From: Erpetoichthys calabaricus
Taxonomy: Eukaryota; Chordata; Cladistia; Polypteriformes; Polypteridae
Assembly (NCBI RefSeq): GCF_900747795.2
Contig: NC_041396.2
Coordinates: 36,834,674 to 36,898,673, forward strand
DNA: 64,000 nt
Reading direction: 5' to 3'
The translations under genes were made by a program, and so were the position numbers. This document shows, in pieces, positions 46,540-58,012 of this stretch (the first letter of the stretch is position 1; each line of letters begins with the position of its first letter). A model generated the notes under the pieces. It saw nothing but the letters and a program-made list of their open reading frames with translations. It did no database searches and was not told the DNA's origin.

Positions 46540-46765
46540 CACTATAAATATAACACCAGCCCATGCCACTTTCAGAAATTATCAGATGATTCTGCACTTT
46601 TGGGGTGTATTGATAAAGGGGGATGAGATGGTGTAGAGGTGCCAGAGGGAGAACTTTGAGAATTGTCTGCACCTTAACATCAGCAAAAACAAGGAACTGG
46701 TTATTGACTTTCACCGCACCAAAGAGCCTCCATGTCTGGTTACTATTCAAGGAGTGAATGTTGAG
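46540..46765 (+). mobile_element. LINE reverse-transcriptase fragment
   Basis: Encodes a SDDSALLGCI-like piece and, in the next frame, LHLNISKNKELVIDFHRTKE, the palm/thumb region typical of Rex1/CR1-like LINEs. Frameshifted, both ends lost. It lies between a SINE and a Tc1 element. Confidence 0.75.
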
Positions 46766-46767
46766 TT

Positions 46768-47461
46768 TTCCTTTCTCCAAACATAATGTTTTTCATTTAA
46801 ACCAAAAAGTTCTATTTTGGTCTCATCCGTCCACAAAACATTCTTCTAATAGCCTTCTGGGTTGTCCTCTTGAATTTTAGCAATCTGCAGACGAGCAGCA
46901 ATGTTTTTTTTGGAGAGCAGTGGCTTTCTCCTTGCAACCCTGCCATGCACACCATTTTTGTTCAGTGTTCTCCTGATGATGGACTCATGAACATGAACAT
47001 TAGCCAATGTGAGAGAGGCCTTCAGTTGCTTAGAAGTTACCCTGGGGTCCTTTGTGACCTTGCCGGCTATTATACGCCTTGCTCTTGGAGTGATATTTGT
47101 TGGTCTACCACTGCTGGGGAGGGCAACAATGGTCTTGAATTTCCTCCATTTGTACACAAGCTGTCTGACTGTGGATTGGTGGAGTCCAAACTCTTTAGAG
47201 ATGGTTTTGTAACCTTTTCCAGCCTGATGAGCATCAACAACTCATTTTCTGAGGTCCTCAGAAATCTCCTTTGTTCGTGTCGTGATACACTTCCACAAAC
47301 ATGTGTTGTGAAGAGCAGACTTTGATAGATCCCTGTTCTTTAAATAACACAGGGTGCCCACTCACACCTGATTGTCATCCCATTGATTGCAAACACCTGA
47401 CTCTAATTTCACCTTCAAACTAACTGCGAATCCTAGAGGTTCACATACTTTTGCCACTCTA
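46768..47461 (-). mobile_element. Tc1-like DNA transposon, truncated
   Basis: The right end at 47430-47461, reversed, reads AGAGTGGCAAAAGTATGTGA, a Tc1 terminal motif next to TA. The minus strand then encodes the DNA-binding half of the transposase: GKGYKTISKEFGLHQSTVRQ (first helix-turn-helix), VALPSSGRPTNITPRARRII (GRP hook and second domain) and RKPLLSKKNIAARLQIAK. The region near 46800 corresponds to the start of the catalytic core (FWSDETK-like, shifted frame). The rest of the core and the left end are absent: 690 bp against about 1.6 kb. Confidence 0.85.
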
Positions 47462-47462
47462 T

Positions 47463-48070
47463 TGTGATAGATAGGGGTCGCTGTTGCCCCATTGAACCCA
47501 CCAGACAGACGTCCTTGACACACTTGTAAAAGCACAGAAGAATAATCTTTAATATTTCTTCAATAAAGTGCCCAAAGCACCGCACCTTCCACAATTCTAA
47601 TCAATTTTAATACCATATATATCAAAAATAATCAATAATAATAGCAATCCAATCCTCCAACTACCAGCAGCTCCGTCTTACTCCCATCCAACTCCGGCTC
47701 AATCTGCTGGGGTTTCCCAGAGTCCTTTTAAAGTCTCTGACCCAGAAGTATTTCTTCTCCGGGTCAACCAATCTTCTTTTATTACTTATTCTGGAAGTAC
47801 TGCGGGTTTCCATCCTCGTGACCCTGAAGCACTTCCGGGTTGACGTCCTGGTAATAATTCCCCTGGTTCTTGGTGAGCTCCCCCTGGCGGCACCCAACAG
47901 GGCTGAGGATATGGACTCCATGTCCCATGCTGCCCTGCGGGCATCCGAGGAGCCATTTCTATCCATGGGAGCTGCCATCTAGTGTTCTGGGGGATGTAGT
48001 GTCCTGCCAAGTCTGCTTCTTTCAGTTGAGGGACGTCCTGACCGGACTGGAATGCTGGCCGTCCCTCACA
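47463..48070 (-). mobile_element. Solo-LTR-like element, dispersed family 1
   Basis: Starts TGTGATAGATAGGGGTCGC and ends GTCCCTCACA. Reversed it shows CACTAGATGGCAGC, GGGTGCCGCCAGG, AACCCGGAAGTGCTTC, a TTTTAAAAGG promoter-like site (about 47730) and CTTTATTGAAG near its end. It follows the Tc1 end directly and is itself followed by the CTAT array. Whole by length (608 bp) and ends; no internal region. Confidence 0.6.
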
Positions 48071-48165
<95 letters not shown>

Positions 48166-48166
48166 A
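48071..48166. repeat. (CTAT)n microsatellite
   Basis: 24 uninterrupted CTAT tetramers, the complement of GATA arrays elsewhere. Confidence 0.95.
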
Positions 48167-48479
48167 AGTGTGCAGAAAGTGAAAGGGCCTCTTATTAATG
48201 GATCAATCTCACGGCACTGAGGCCTACAATAAAGTTAATGTAATTGTGAAAAAAACTGAAGAAAACCTTGATGATGTTTTATGTAGTCAAAAATGGTGAC
48301 CTCAGTGCTAGTTCTGTAATGAGCAATGCTTATTCCTATGTCACATTTTGCTTTAGCTTCAAACAGGGTGCAAATGTCATAAACAATCTACTGTAGCCAA
48401 CTGCTGTTAAGCATAAAAAACAGCAACAAGAATGATAAGCAATGTTCATGAATGTGCGTGGTCTAACATGCTGCTATTT

Positions 48480-48689
48480 CGCATCAGAGATACAAAGTGA
48501 TGGCACACGTCCCTCTGGGTTTTTTTCATATTTTTCCTCTGTGTTTGTTTCCACCACTGCCAGCTTGCAGTCCTGTGGGTATGGGCTCAAACAACTCCCC
48601 TCGGATATGGAGGGTCTAATTGACTATATAAGGGGGAGCAGCCAAGAGCTGCACGAGCAGGGTGAAGGAGACCATTGACACCCCTGCAG
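48480..48689 (+). promoter_or_regulatory. Candidate promoter and first exon of receptor 4
   Basis: CTCCCCTCGG (48595-48604), then TATATAAG (48625-48632) and, 57 bases after the box, CCCTGCAG|GTAAGAA (exon end 48689), a near-consensus donor. The CTCCCCTNGG word is shared with the receptor 3 candidate (33251-33260). The intron to the acceptor at 57990 would be 9.3 kb. Confidence 0.55.
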
Positions 48690-49154
48690 GTAAGAATGAA
48701 ATGTTTTTTACTTTCTGAAATCTGTTCTTTACCTGAACACATTAGTCAGTGGTGCAGAGCGTTTAATAATGAATAGTGCTAAATGTAACAGTGCCAGTCA
48801 CCAAACCTTTTCATTCTAAATTCATAACACAACCAGCTCACAGATGGTGACTTCACCAGACAAACCCAAGTGTGAATCTGGCATCAGCACTATGTGGCAA
48901 TGCGTTTTGAAATCTACTGTTGACTATAAAAACAACGGCCTCCTCTTTCTGAGGAACAACTTGCTATGATGAACCATTGATGCATGGCACTGCAATTAAC
49001 TTGATTTTCTATTTTTATTCACTGCTCAAAATCATCTTTTTTATATTCAAAATTTTTGGGCTGATTATAAAAATGTAATGTATGTTAAATAGCTGTAGCT
49101 AACCATACCCTAACCAATTCATTTTGAAAATCTGTTGTTTTAACTCAATGGAAG

Positions 49155-49245
49155 GTTGGTAGAGCGCGTTGCTGCACCCACGATATGACAAACCACTTCA
49201 GGATCCCAAATTAGGTCCCGAGTGCAGCCGTTCAATGGGTGACAC
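49155..49245 (-). mobile_element. LINE 3' end fragment
   Basis: AGCGCGTTGCTGCACCCACG and the following part match the 3' end of the LINE at 8795-9520 (AGCGCATTGCTGCACCCACC at 8827). Confidence 0.6.
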
Positions 49246-49529
49246 CTCAGCACCACACTAGTTTCAATGGAATGGGACAGAGTGAGTAGCTTGTATTATT
49301 TTCCACATGGATGATCATCTTTGTAGGGTTTGGATATTCTTCCAGTTTTCATGTGTTAGTATACAGTAGAAAGATAAAAGACGCTTGAGGCTTCATTCTT
49401 CATTAATCTAGGCAATGTTATCCTGGGGTGATGTGTTTAACGCAGCTTCCACACAAGTCCAGAATTCAGGATTTGTCTCCCAGAAATATTAATATGCATG
49501 TTCTCCTGAGCTGAGTTTATTGGTAAATT

Positions 49530-50215
49530 TAAATTGTTTATGAGTGTGTGAGGGATTGTGCCCTGTGAGTTAATGTTGTCCCATCCAGGGTTGGCTCCCA
49601 CCTGGAACATAAAGATGCTGGCATTTGCTCTAGACCCCTGAAAACATTTATTGGAATAAGTAGGGTCAGAAATTGGATGAGCAGATAGCGAGTGGAGTCC
49701 ATCTATGTTTAAGTCCTGTTTTATACCTGATGCTGTCCAGATAGGCTCCCGAGCCCCATGACCACTGTAATGGAACAGTGGGTTTAGACTGAGTGAATAT
49801 AAGTGCAGATGTGAACATGAGTGTGCCTTATTATGAAAACCTCCCAGAGTTACCTTTTGCTCTGAAATCTATGCTGTAAGAATAAACTCCAGATCCCTGG
49901 AATTGTATATTAAAATAAGCAGAATCAGAAATTGGATGAGCAGTTAGTGAGTGCAGTCCATCCATATTTGAGCCTTGTGCTGCTCTTGATGATGCCCACA
50001 TTGGCTCCAGACCCCCATAATCCTTTAATGGAAAAAGTAGGTTTAGGTAAATTGGATGAATGGCTGAATGACTGAGTGAAAGTAAGTGCAGATGTAAAAA
50101 TGTGCATTCCCTATGGTGTAACCTCTGAGAATTACCTCCTGCTTCGTACCCAATGATGTTAGAACAGATTCCAGATCCCTGGAAGCCTGTACTGCAATAA
50201 GAAGGTTCAGCAAAA
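49530..50215 (+). repeat. Diverged tandem repeat built from SINE 3' sequence
   Basis: Unit 1 (about 49668-49920) and unit 2 (about 49921-50210) share AGAAATTGGATGAGCAG, then AGTGAGTGCAGTCCATC-like, GTAAGTGCAGATGT, and end in CTCCAGATCCCTGGAA. Each holds a decayed V-SINE end (GGCTCC(A/C)GA, CCCCATGACC). A partial third copy precedes at 49560-49667. Confidence 0.7.
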
Positions 50216-50509
50216 GCATTAATAATGAAGATGGATGGGTTATGGTCATCCTGTTCAGGCTGCACTCATGTATACAAACAAAATAATGTCATTTTGGCAT
50301 AAATCTGGACAGCCCGGCTTCTCTCTAGCGCTGCCCAAACATCTTCACATTTCTATGTCTGTATGAACTTGTCAGCCCTGAACATGCATGTGCAGCAAAT
50401 GGCATGTCGCAAGCCCTCAAAAAGAAACACATGTGCAAACTGTGTGGTAATTACTTCAGTGTGAGAAGTGTAGTTGTGCGCACATCAGGAAGGTTAAGTG
50501 TTTGGAAGA

Positions 50510-51136
50510 CATTACTATCAGGATCTGCATGATCTTGTAAAGAAATAAGCAGGTTTAGAAATGGATGGATGGAGCAATGAGCATGAAAATGTCTGAGTGT
50601 GCACCTGCCTTGAACTTGATGCCTAGTAAATCCTTGGAGAGATGAAAATGTGAATGGATGAATGTATCATGTTACATGAATGATGTCCTACACCAAAAGT
50701 AAGGAGTTGGGTTTGTCTCTGCATCCCTAGGACCCTGTAATGGATATCTTTAACTCAAAAAAAAAGAGAAAGGATGGATTTTTCCTTTATAGTTCAATGA
50801 TTTCATTATTTTAAAATATAAATAAATGTAATTTCATACTGAAATAATGCACTATTTTTCAAATTATTAATCTGTAGGCACATCTAAGCCTGATGATGTA
50901 CGGTAATGTAAAATATGCTTGATTAGCAAGACAACTAGTCTATTTTTTAGTAACTGAAATGTAGTGCCAACAGATATATGCTTTTTTACAGACATGAAAT
51001 CTATTATATATTTTTTTGTGATCACATTTTTATTGATAAAATGAAAGAGGAATACAGTAAAAGGAAACCAACAATAATGACTGATTTTTGGGCTGTGCTA
51101 CAACAAAAACAAAACAATTCCCCACAAGTGCCAACA
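50510..51136. other. Intronic stretch with SINE scraps
   Basis: AAGCAGGTTTAGAAATGGAT near 50540 and CATCCCTAGGACCCTGTAAT near 50720 look like V-SINE ends. Otherwise AT-rich with no gene. Confidence 0.4.

Positions 51137-51182
<46 letters not shown>
51137..51182. repeat. (ATT)n microsatellite
   Basis: About 15 uninterrupted TTA/ATT trimers. Confidence 0.95.
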
Positions 51183-51389
51183 GCAGCCATTTAGTACTCA
51201 CCAAATACCCTGCTGACTCATAGACTACAATATATTTTAATATAACAGAATTTAACTTGCGCTATTTGAAATGTAAGGAGTTAAGAAAAAATACTGCCTC
51301 TGTTCACAGTAAAAATTACAAATTGTGTTCTTACTACTGAAAAAATGTAGGCTTCTATTCCACAAAAAAAACCCCAGAAGTATATTTGT

Positions 51390-51650
51390 TAGTACTGCAG
51401 CATTCCAGCACCGGGTCCCCAGTCATGTCTGAGTTGAGTTTGAGTTTTCTACCTTTGACCATGTGAGTTTTCTTCTCACATACCTGTGCTAAGAGGTTAG
51501 CAGCTGACGACTACAACTGGCTGTGTGCAAGCGTGAGTGTGTGTGTGAGTGGGACATGCAATGGACTGGTGCTCTGCACAGGGCTGTTTCTTTGATTGTG
51601 CCCTTCAGGCTTTGGACTTCCTAAAACCCTGTTTTGGTTTAATCCAAGTA
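51390..51650 (+). repeat. Decayed V-SINE-like copy
   Basis: GCATTCCAGCACCGGGTCCC, then CTCACATACCTGTGCTAAGA, GCAATGGACTGGTGCTCTGC and CTAAAACCCTGTTTTGGTTT follow head, core and 3' parts of the SINE with heavy divergence. Confidence 0.45.
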
Positions 51651-52339
51651 AAAAATATTACAATAATAATAATAATAATCATCATCACCAACATCATTAG
51701 CTGGGCTTGCTAAAGATACAGCAATCACTGAGCAATTGCAAATTACAAATGTAAGGGTCTGCATTGTGAAACAAAAAAAGAAAATGCAATGACTTGTTTT
51801 TAAATTTTAATTGTTTATGAGTAGGAAGGCCACAGTAGAACACTAGGATGAATAATATTATAATATTATTATTATAAAATTACAGTGTCAAAGAAACATT
51901 GAAAAAGTTGTTTTTTAGTGTAACAGAAATTCTGAGCACACGCGTAGTCCCCACAGCATAAAGTGTCACCTTACCTTCTCCGTGAGTTAAGCTGCTCTCA
52001 TTTTTTTTTACTTTTGTTGGACATGAACACCATGACAATTACTTGCTTTGATTTTAAAGAGCAGAACAAGTGAGCTGCTCTGAGTGAAGGCTTTGTAAGA
52101 TGCAGTGCAGCTTCAGTGACAGGAGCAGGACGTGGCAGAGACAGAATCAGACTGTTAATATGTAATGACACCTACATCTCCTTTCTGGTACAGTAAGAAA
52201 TGGTGATGAATAAATAAACAGTTTAATTACTTAACGTTATTATCATTATTAGCAAATTGAATAAATACATACACATCTAAAGCCGTTCCTTCCTTATATG
52301 GTAACATATGGACATCCAATCCCTCCTAATCCTGATTCC

Positions 52340-52473
52340 GCCCCATCATGTGACCTGTTCCATGTGCACTTGTTTCAGTACAAAAGGTGTTTCCAAGCTT
52401 TGCTGTCAGGAGCAGCTGTTGAATAAGTAAAAGAAAAAGAAAAAATACACAAGTTGAAGTAACTACTCTCAAG
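52340..52473 (+). promoter_or_regulatory. Possible promoter with short exon
   Basis: TACAAAAGG (52379-52387) is TATA-like and CTCAAG|GTAATT (exon end about 52473) could be a donor; ATCATGTGACC upstream is an E-box. It lies between the better receptor 4 candidate and the receptor 4 coding exon. Could be an alternative or skipped first exon, or chance. Confidence 0.2.
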
Positions 52474-52604
52474 GTAATTTTGGAACAGTAAACTAATTTG
52501 TAGTTGAAGTTGTGCAGAATGTTTCTTTAGTTTCAGGTAGATGAGTTTGCAAATTTGCCACTGTTTTTCTATGGGAGATTTAAAAATTTTAAAAACATGT
52601 ACAG

Positions 52605-52755
52605 CATGCTGTATTCAGGGCGTCTCAATTAAAACTGAACCATCCGGAGAAATTTCCTTGAGGAAAACCGTACATCTGCCAAATTTTAATAAAATTGGTC
52701 TACTAGGAGCCGAGTTCTTTCACGTGGACAGACAGACAGAGAGGCAGACATGGCT
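52605..52755 (+). repeat. Unassigned repeat with GACA tract
   Basis: CAATTAAAACTGAACCATCC, ACCGTACATCTGCCAAATTT then GGACAGACAGACAGAGAGGC. Wording recurs in fish repeats, family unknown. Confidence 0.35.
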
Positions 52756-52865
52756 AATGCAGTAGGTGCAAATCACACAACAAAAAAGTTCCAATGTGTC
52801 TAATCCCACAAACAGGACTGCTGCCATACATTTTTAGATTTCCAAATATGAGGTAAAGTACAAGG

Positions 52866-53550
52866 CAGTGGCGTAGCTCAAGTTCGTGCCACTTGGGGCA
52901 GGGCAGAGCTTCAATTTGCCACCCTCCAACATATCTGAATATGTTAACCTATTTAAATAGAAAATTAAAATGACGTATACTGAAAAATTAAGATACATTT
53001 TGCATAGATTTATTCATATATAGAGAAACAGCAATAATTTTTCACATATAATTATTTATAAGCCTCAACTAGACAAGAATATCGTATAGACGCACTGATA
53101 AGCTGTGTTCTTATTATTAGTTTAATATAATTACGCTGCAAAAACTAAAACCAGTGTAGTGTACAAGTGATAGGTGGGGATGCTTTCTGCACAGAGCAAG
53201 AATGCATTCAGATTGATAACAAAACTAAATTATAAATTGTAAATTAGTTGTTTATCTTCCTAAAAATTATTATCGGTGTTTATTTTTGTTATTGCCTCAT
53301 AAATTTCAACTGCTGTGTCTGATGCCGTCACAGAAGGACAGTCTGAAAATTATTTTTGAAGCATTTGTGGATAAAAATCAGAGAATTTTACTTTTTTCAT
53401 TCATGAGTGATATTTTTCCGAACTCTGCTGGTTACACACGAATTGTACTGAGCCTTTTGTCCAATAATGCCGCCCCCAAAAATGTGCCGCCCGGGGCAGA
53501 CCGCCCCCTCCGCCTGTTCCTAGCTACACCCACCCCTAGCTATGCCACTG
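52866..53550. mobile_element. Non-autonomous hAT element with target duplication
   Basis: Ends CAGTGGCGTAGCTCA and, reversed, CAGTGGCATAGCTAGG are hAT-type inverted repeats. Flanks are GTACAAGG (52858-52865) and GTACAAGA (53551-53558), an 8-bp target duplication with one change. G/C-rich end blocks (GTGCCACTTGGGGCAG on the left, GTGCCGCCCGGGGCAG on the right) also mirror each other. 685 bp, AT-rich middle without a transposase. Confidence 0.85.
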
Positions 53551-53559
53551 GTACAAGAT

Positions 53560-54220
53560 GATATAAAATGCTACTTATGCTGATTTTTGGAGAGCATAGC
53601 TGGAACTGTCAGACATCTCACTTTCACTCAGTTATTCAGCCATCCATCCAATTTACCTAACTGCCCAAGCATGGCTCTCTGCACATTATAAATATAAATA
53701 ATAAAGAACCATGGAATGGGCACTAAGGCTCCATCCCATTTAAGACTTCAGGATTTCTTGAATTATCTAGAGGGACTAGCAGAGCAAATTAATTTTAGTA
53801 AAGCGCACAAAGACTATGAGGAGAAATGAAAGGAATTTGTCACTACAGCTGAAGGGAATAGGTATGGCAAGTACAGCCATTGGATTAAATATTTTTCAGC
53901 AAAAGCAAAGAATTTCTTTTTACCTTAGTGACAAAATGTAATCTCTAAAATTGAAATTGATACTATTAGCTTTCCTAAGTAGGCCATTTATTGCTCTTGA
54001 CTTTTACAGTCCCACGGATATATTCTGCATACTATAAATCCAGCAAAATAAGAAATTAAATTACACCCGTGAACTGCACTCCTGGAGGAGCCTGACTGCT
54101 CCTGCGGCTCTTGTTGTGTTTATTCATCCAAAGCTAATACCTGAAGTTTTCATTTAACCTGTGCTAATTCCATTTTCTTAAATTCCCATTTATAAATTTG
54201 GTCATGTTATGCATACCCTG
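53560..54220. other. Intronic stretch, nothing recognised
   Basis: No coding signal; only a short SINE-like scrap near 53640-53700 (CATCCATCCAATTTACCTAA). Confidence 0.4.
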
Positions 54221-54224
54221 TTCA

Positions 54225-54520
54225 GCGTTTAGCACTGACACACCATGAAGTTGAACCCTGTGCCCAGTCCCTGTCTGTGTAATGTGTGCATGTTTGACTT
54301 TTCTCTGTGTAGGTGTCTTCTTTAGGTACATTGGATTCCTCATATGTCCCAAACATGTGCATGTCACATTATTTTCAAATTTAAATTGGCCCACTGTGGC
54401 TGAGTGTGTGAGAGCACCCAGCAAAATACTGGTACCTTGTCCATGACTGTTATTTATTTATTTTTTTGCTGGGAATGATATTGGATCCTGAGAAGGTAAG
54501 CTAGAAAATGAAAAAATGAA
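54225..54520 (+). repeat. Decayed V-SINE-like copy
   Basis: AAGTTGAACCCTGTGCCCAG, then TCCCAAACATGTGCATGTCA, AATTGGCCCACTGTGGCTGA and GATCCTGAGAAGGTAAGCTA. A further 3' scrap is at 54680-54780 (TGCCCTGTGATGAACTG). Confidence 0.5.
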
Positions 54521-55086
54521 TGATACACAATTAAGTTAGAAATACAAAGAAGCGGTCATTTTTGCTTTCCACATATTATGGTTTATCTATTGTTCTTACA
54601 AGAGAAAAAGTAGAAAGCTATGAAAGTGCTCTCCAAATTCTCCTTCATACGTGGCAAGTTTTAATCAGAATGCCATTAGTGAGTGAGTGCATGAGCATGA
54701 GGTTGCCCTGTGATGAACTGTTGTCCTGTGAAGGAATGGTTCTCATTGCAAAACACAATTTGTAAATTTTGAAATGGATAAGTTGCTAAAAAAATATACT
54801 ACTTGTATGTGTAATTAAAATGAAACAAAAAATAGCATTTACTGAAAACACAGAACTGTGCCTTAAGCACAAAATTATACAATATGCACTTGCAAAAATA
54901 AACATTAAATACTAATTGGCCACCTTATTAGGTCCACCTGGTCTTTAACACTAATAGCCTACCCCTCCAAATAGCTAATCCTGTATCTGCAGCTTACTAC
55001 ATACTGTATAACATCCAGGGGTTTAGGTGATCTTCAACCAAATATCAGCGCTAGCAAGATGTTGATCTAAGTGACTTTGATCAGGT

Positions 55087-55810
55087 AGGATTAGAACATT
55101 AGAACACTCTAGACGAGAACAGGCCATTCAGCCCAACAAAACTCGCCAGTCCTATTCAATTAATTCTTCTAAAAAAACATCAAGTCGAGTTTTGAAAGTC
55201 CGTAAAGTCTTACTGTCTACCACACTACTTGGTAGCTTATTCCAAGTGTCTGTCATTCTCTGTGTGAAGAGAAACATCCTAATATTTGTGTGAAATTTAC
55301 CCTTAACAAGTTTCCAACTGCATCCCTGTGTTCTTGATGAACTCATTTTAAAGACACCGTCTCGATCCACTGGACTAATTCCCTTTGTAATTTTAAACAC
55401 TTCAATCATGTCTCATGTCTCCTCTTAATCTTCCTTGGCTTAAACTGAAATACTTTCCTCATAATTCATCCCCTGTAGTCCTGTGATCAGCCTAGTCGCT
55501 CTTCTCTGGAACTTTTCTAGTGCTGCTGTGTCCTTTTTCTAGCCCAGAGACCAAAACTGCACCCAGAACTCCAGATGAGGCCTCAACAGTGTGTTATAAA
55601 GCTTGAGCAGAACCTCCTTGGCTTATCATCCACACATCAAGATGCTATATAGCCTGACATTCTGTTAGCCTTTTTAATGGCTTCTGAACACTGATGGGAA
55701 GTTGATAGAGTAGAGTCCACTATGACTCCTACTCTCAATTTTTAGACATCCCATTCTGTATTCAAACCTAACATTTTTACTTCCTATGTGTAATACTTTA
55801 CTTTTACTGA

Positions 55811-55812
<2 letters not shown>
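55087..55812 (-). mobile_element. LINE 3' part (CR1/L2-like)
   Basis: 55152-55409 on the minus strand encodes the C-terminus MIEVFKITKGISPVDRDGVF, MFLFTQRMTDTWNKLPSSVV and TFKTRLDVFLEE, as in CR1/L2-type ORF2. Beyond 55410 the same strand carries the upstream part in broken frames, and at 55087 is the 3' end (ATTAGAACACTCTAGACGAG). The GATA array at 55811 joins it. Confidence 0.8.
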
Positions 55813-55975
<163 letters not shown>

Positions 55976-56369
55976 TACTCTGTACATGTCACAGTTATGA
56001 CAATTTGACCTTTGATACATGTTACAAACGACACATCATCTCAAGATGGTTTTACAAACCTGAGAGTGTCTTCATTTTACTCAAGTGGACTGCACAAGTC
56101 ATCTCAATTGAATAGAACAACTTTGGGATGAGATGAGACAGGACATTAACAGTATAAATATAAGACTGAAAAATCTGCAGAAAAAGAAATGATGCTGTTG
56201 AGTCAGATTTGACCAGACCTACTAAGGAATATTTCTACCACTTTGTCAAATTCAAGAGTGAAAGAATTCAAGCCATTCTGAAGTCAAAAGTGAAAATTAG
56301 CCAGTAATAGATAGTTGGACCTAAACTGGTCACTGAATATACAGTATATACATATACTGTATATTGTAG

Positions 56370-56905
56370 ATGCCACACGGGCTGGATGGGCAGCCCATTA
56401 AAACGAGAAGATGTCGTTGGAATTTTTTTATTCCCCCAATACGCTAGATGGCAGCAGCCCCAGAGTTCAGTACACAGTAGGGAACCAGCATTGCAGGCTG
56501 GGATATGTAGTCCGGCAAAGCAGCTCTGTTGGGGTTATTGGGTGCCACGAGAGAGCACTGGAGGAAGACAAGCTCCCTATTATGGACTTCTGTGCAACCG
56601 GGAATTGCTTTCATCGGGCAGTCGCCCTGGCACCAGAAGTACTCCCGGGTCTGTTATAAAAGGGGCCACACTCCCTTATTCAGGCATGTCAGAGCTGGGA
56701 GGTGGATAGGCAACACTTGACTGGAGGAGAGCAGTGAGGTGGTGAGAGAGAGTTATTGGGAGGAGAGAAAAACCTTTGGGTTGTGCCTTTTGTACTGTAC
56801 TTGAGGCATCTTTGGTTAATAAACAACCTTTATTTGAACCCGTGACTGTGATTCTGTGTTCATGTTTGGACTTGCTGACAGCTGTGTTTCCATCACAACA
56901 TATAC
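56370..56905 (+). mobile_element. Solo-LTR-like element, dispersed family 1
   Basis: Carries TACGCTAGATGGCAGCAGCC, GGGTGCCACGAGAGAGC, GGCACCAGAAGTACTCCCGG, the promoter-like TTATAAAAGG (56654-56663), a GA-rich tract and TTAATAAACAACC (56817-56829), then a GACAGCTGTGTTTCCATCAC end. TATA box about 165 bases before the AATAAA fits an LTR. No internal region. Confidence 0.6.
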
Positions 56906-57137
56906 ATATACATTTACATATACATGTAGTTACAGATTTTCTATAATCTTAAAGCCCCTCCAACCTTTCTTTTTCAGAATATGAGTCATCCAGTTGCTGC
57001 AGGGAGAGGTGAGCTATTGTAGGTGGTGTTGGTTGCAATGCAGAAACTAAAAGTAGAAAATAAGGTGTGTTTGTAGTATATTTGAGGAGTGAGGATCTAT
57101 TGGTGAACAATACTGAAACAACTGTGACAAAAATAGG

Positions 57138-57310
57138 CAATTCAGTCGACCACTCCTATTCAGTGAGATTCTTCAAATAACATCAAGTTGAGATCTGAAA
57201 GTTCCTAAAGTCTCCACAACACTACCTAGTAATTTAGTTAAATGTATGTTTCTTAATGTGAATAAAAAAAACCCTATCCTCTAACCTATTTTCTGAATTT
57301 ATGTGTACCA
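57138..57310 (-). mobile_element. LINE fragment, same family as 55087
   Basis: ACCACTCCTATTCAGTGAGA, AACATCAAGTTGAGATCTGA and CCTAAAGTCTCCACAACACT match 55145-55260 with changes. Confidence 0.6.
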
Positions 57311-57749
57311 TCACAGGGTTGATAAGTGTGATATAATATTCAGGCTGCATGAGATGTAAAGGCAGTGATAACTCTGGATGGTCCACACATTCACATGCAC
57401 ACATTCACCCTTGCTAATTAAACTAGCACACACATTTATGGCTTTAATGAAAACCTTGGAGACTTGAGAGAGAATTGCAAGTGCCACACAGAGACTGACT
57501 GACTGATAGCTGAATCCATGTTAGGCACTCAATGCTATTTTGGATTAACACTTTGAATTCAGAAATTGAGTAAATATGTTAGCCAAGTTTTCTCTCATAC
57601 TGTATGCCTTCTCATACTGACTAATAATTTGTTTGGGACAGAGCACTAAACTTCTTTTAAACTGCAAAAATTGAATTTGATCTTATGAGGAAAATAATAT
57701 TTAAATGTCTATGTTCTCAGTAAAACATGAAACGTGTACAGTGTTCAGA

Positions 57750-57875
57750 CTTGCGGCCTCACAGCATAAGGATTCTGTGATCAGATCCATGGATTTGTAG
57801 TCTGTGCTGCTAGGATAGGCTCTAGCCTCCACACAGTCTTGCACTGCAATAAGAGGGCACCAAAAATGAATGAAT
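57750..57875 (+). repeat. Decayed V-SINE-like copy
   Basis: GCGGCCTCACAGCATAAGGA, GCTAGGATAGGCTCTAGCCT and AATGAATGAATG tail resemble SINE head and 3' part. Confidence 0.4.
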
Positions 57876-57959
57876 GAAACTTGTAACTTACTTAAGTGAA
57901 TGGTCAGAAAACAATGTAACATAGTCAGAAGAAGTAACAAGTGTCCATTTTTGCACTAA

Positions 57960-58008
57960 TATTTAAATTTTTTTCCTGTTCATTCACTAGCTGAAAGTCA
58001 CTGGCCAG
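57960..58008 (+). promoter_or_regulatory. Splice acceptor before receptor 4
   Basis: AAATTTTTTTCCTGTTC then ATTCACTAG ends at 57990, 22 bases before the ATG. A second AG at 58007-58008 (GGCCAG) is possible but lacks its own pyrimidine tract. Confidence 0.6.
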
Positions 58009-58012
58009 CACC

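Noticed and set aside
46870-47325. 151-codon plus-strand frame
   Set aside because: Antisense shadow of the Tc1 transposase on the minus strand.
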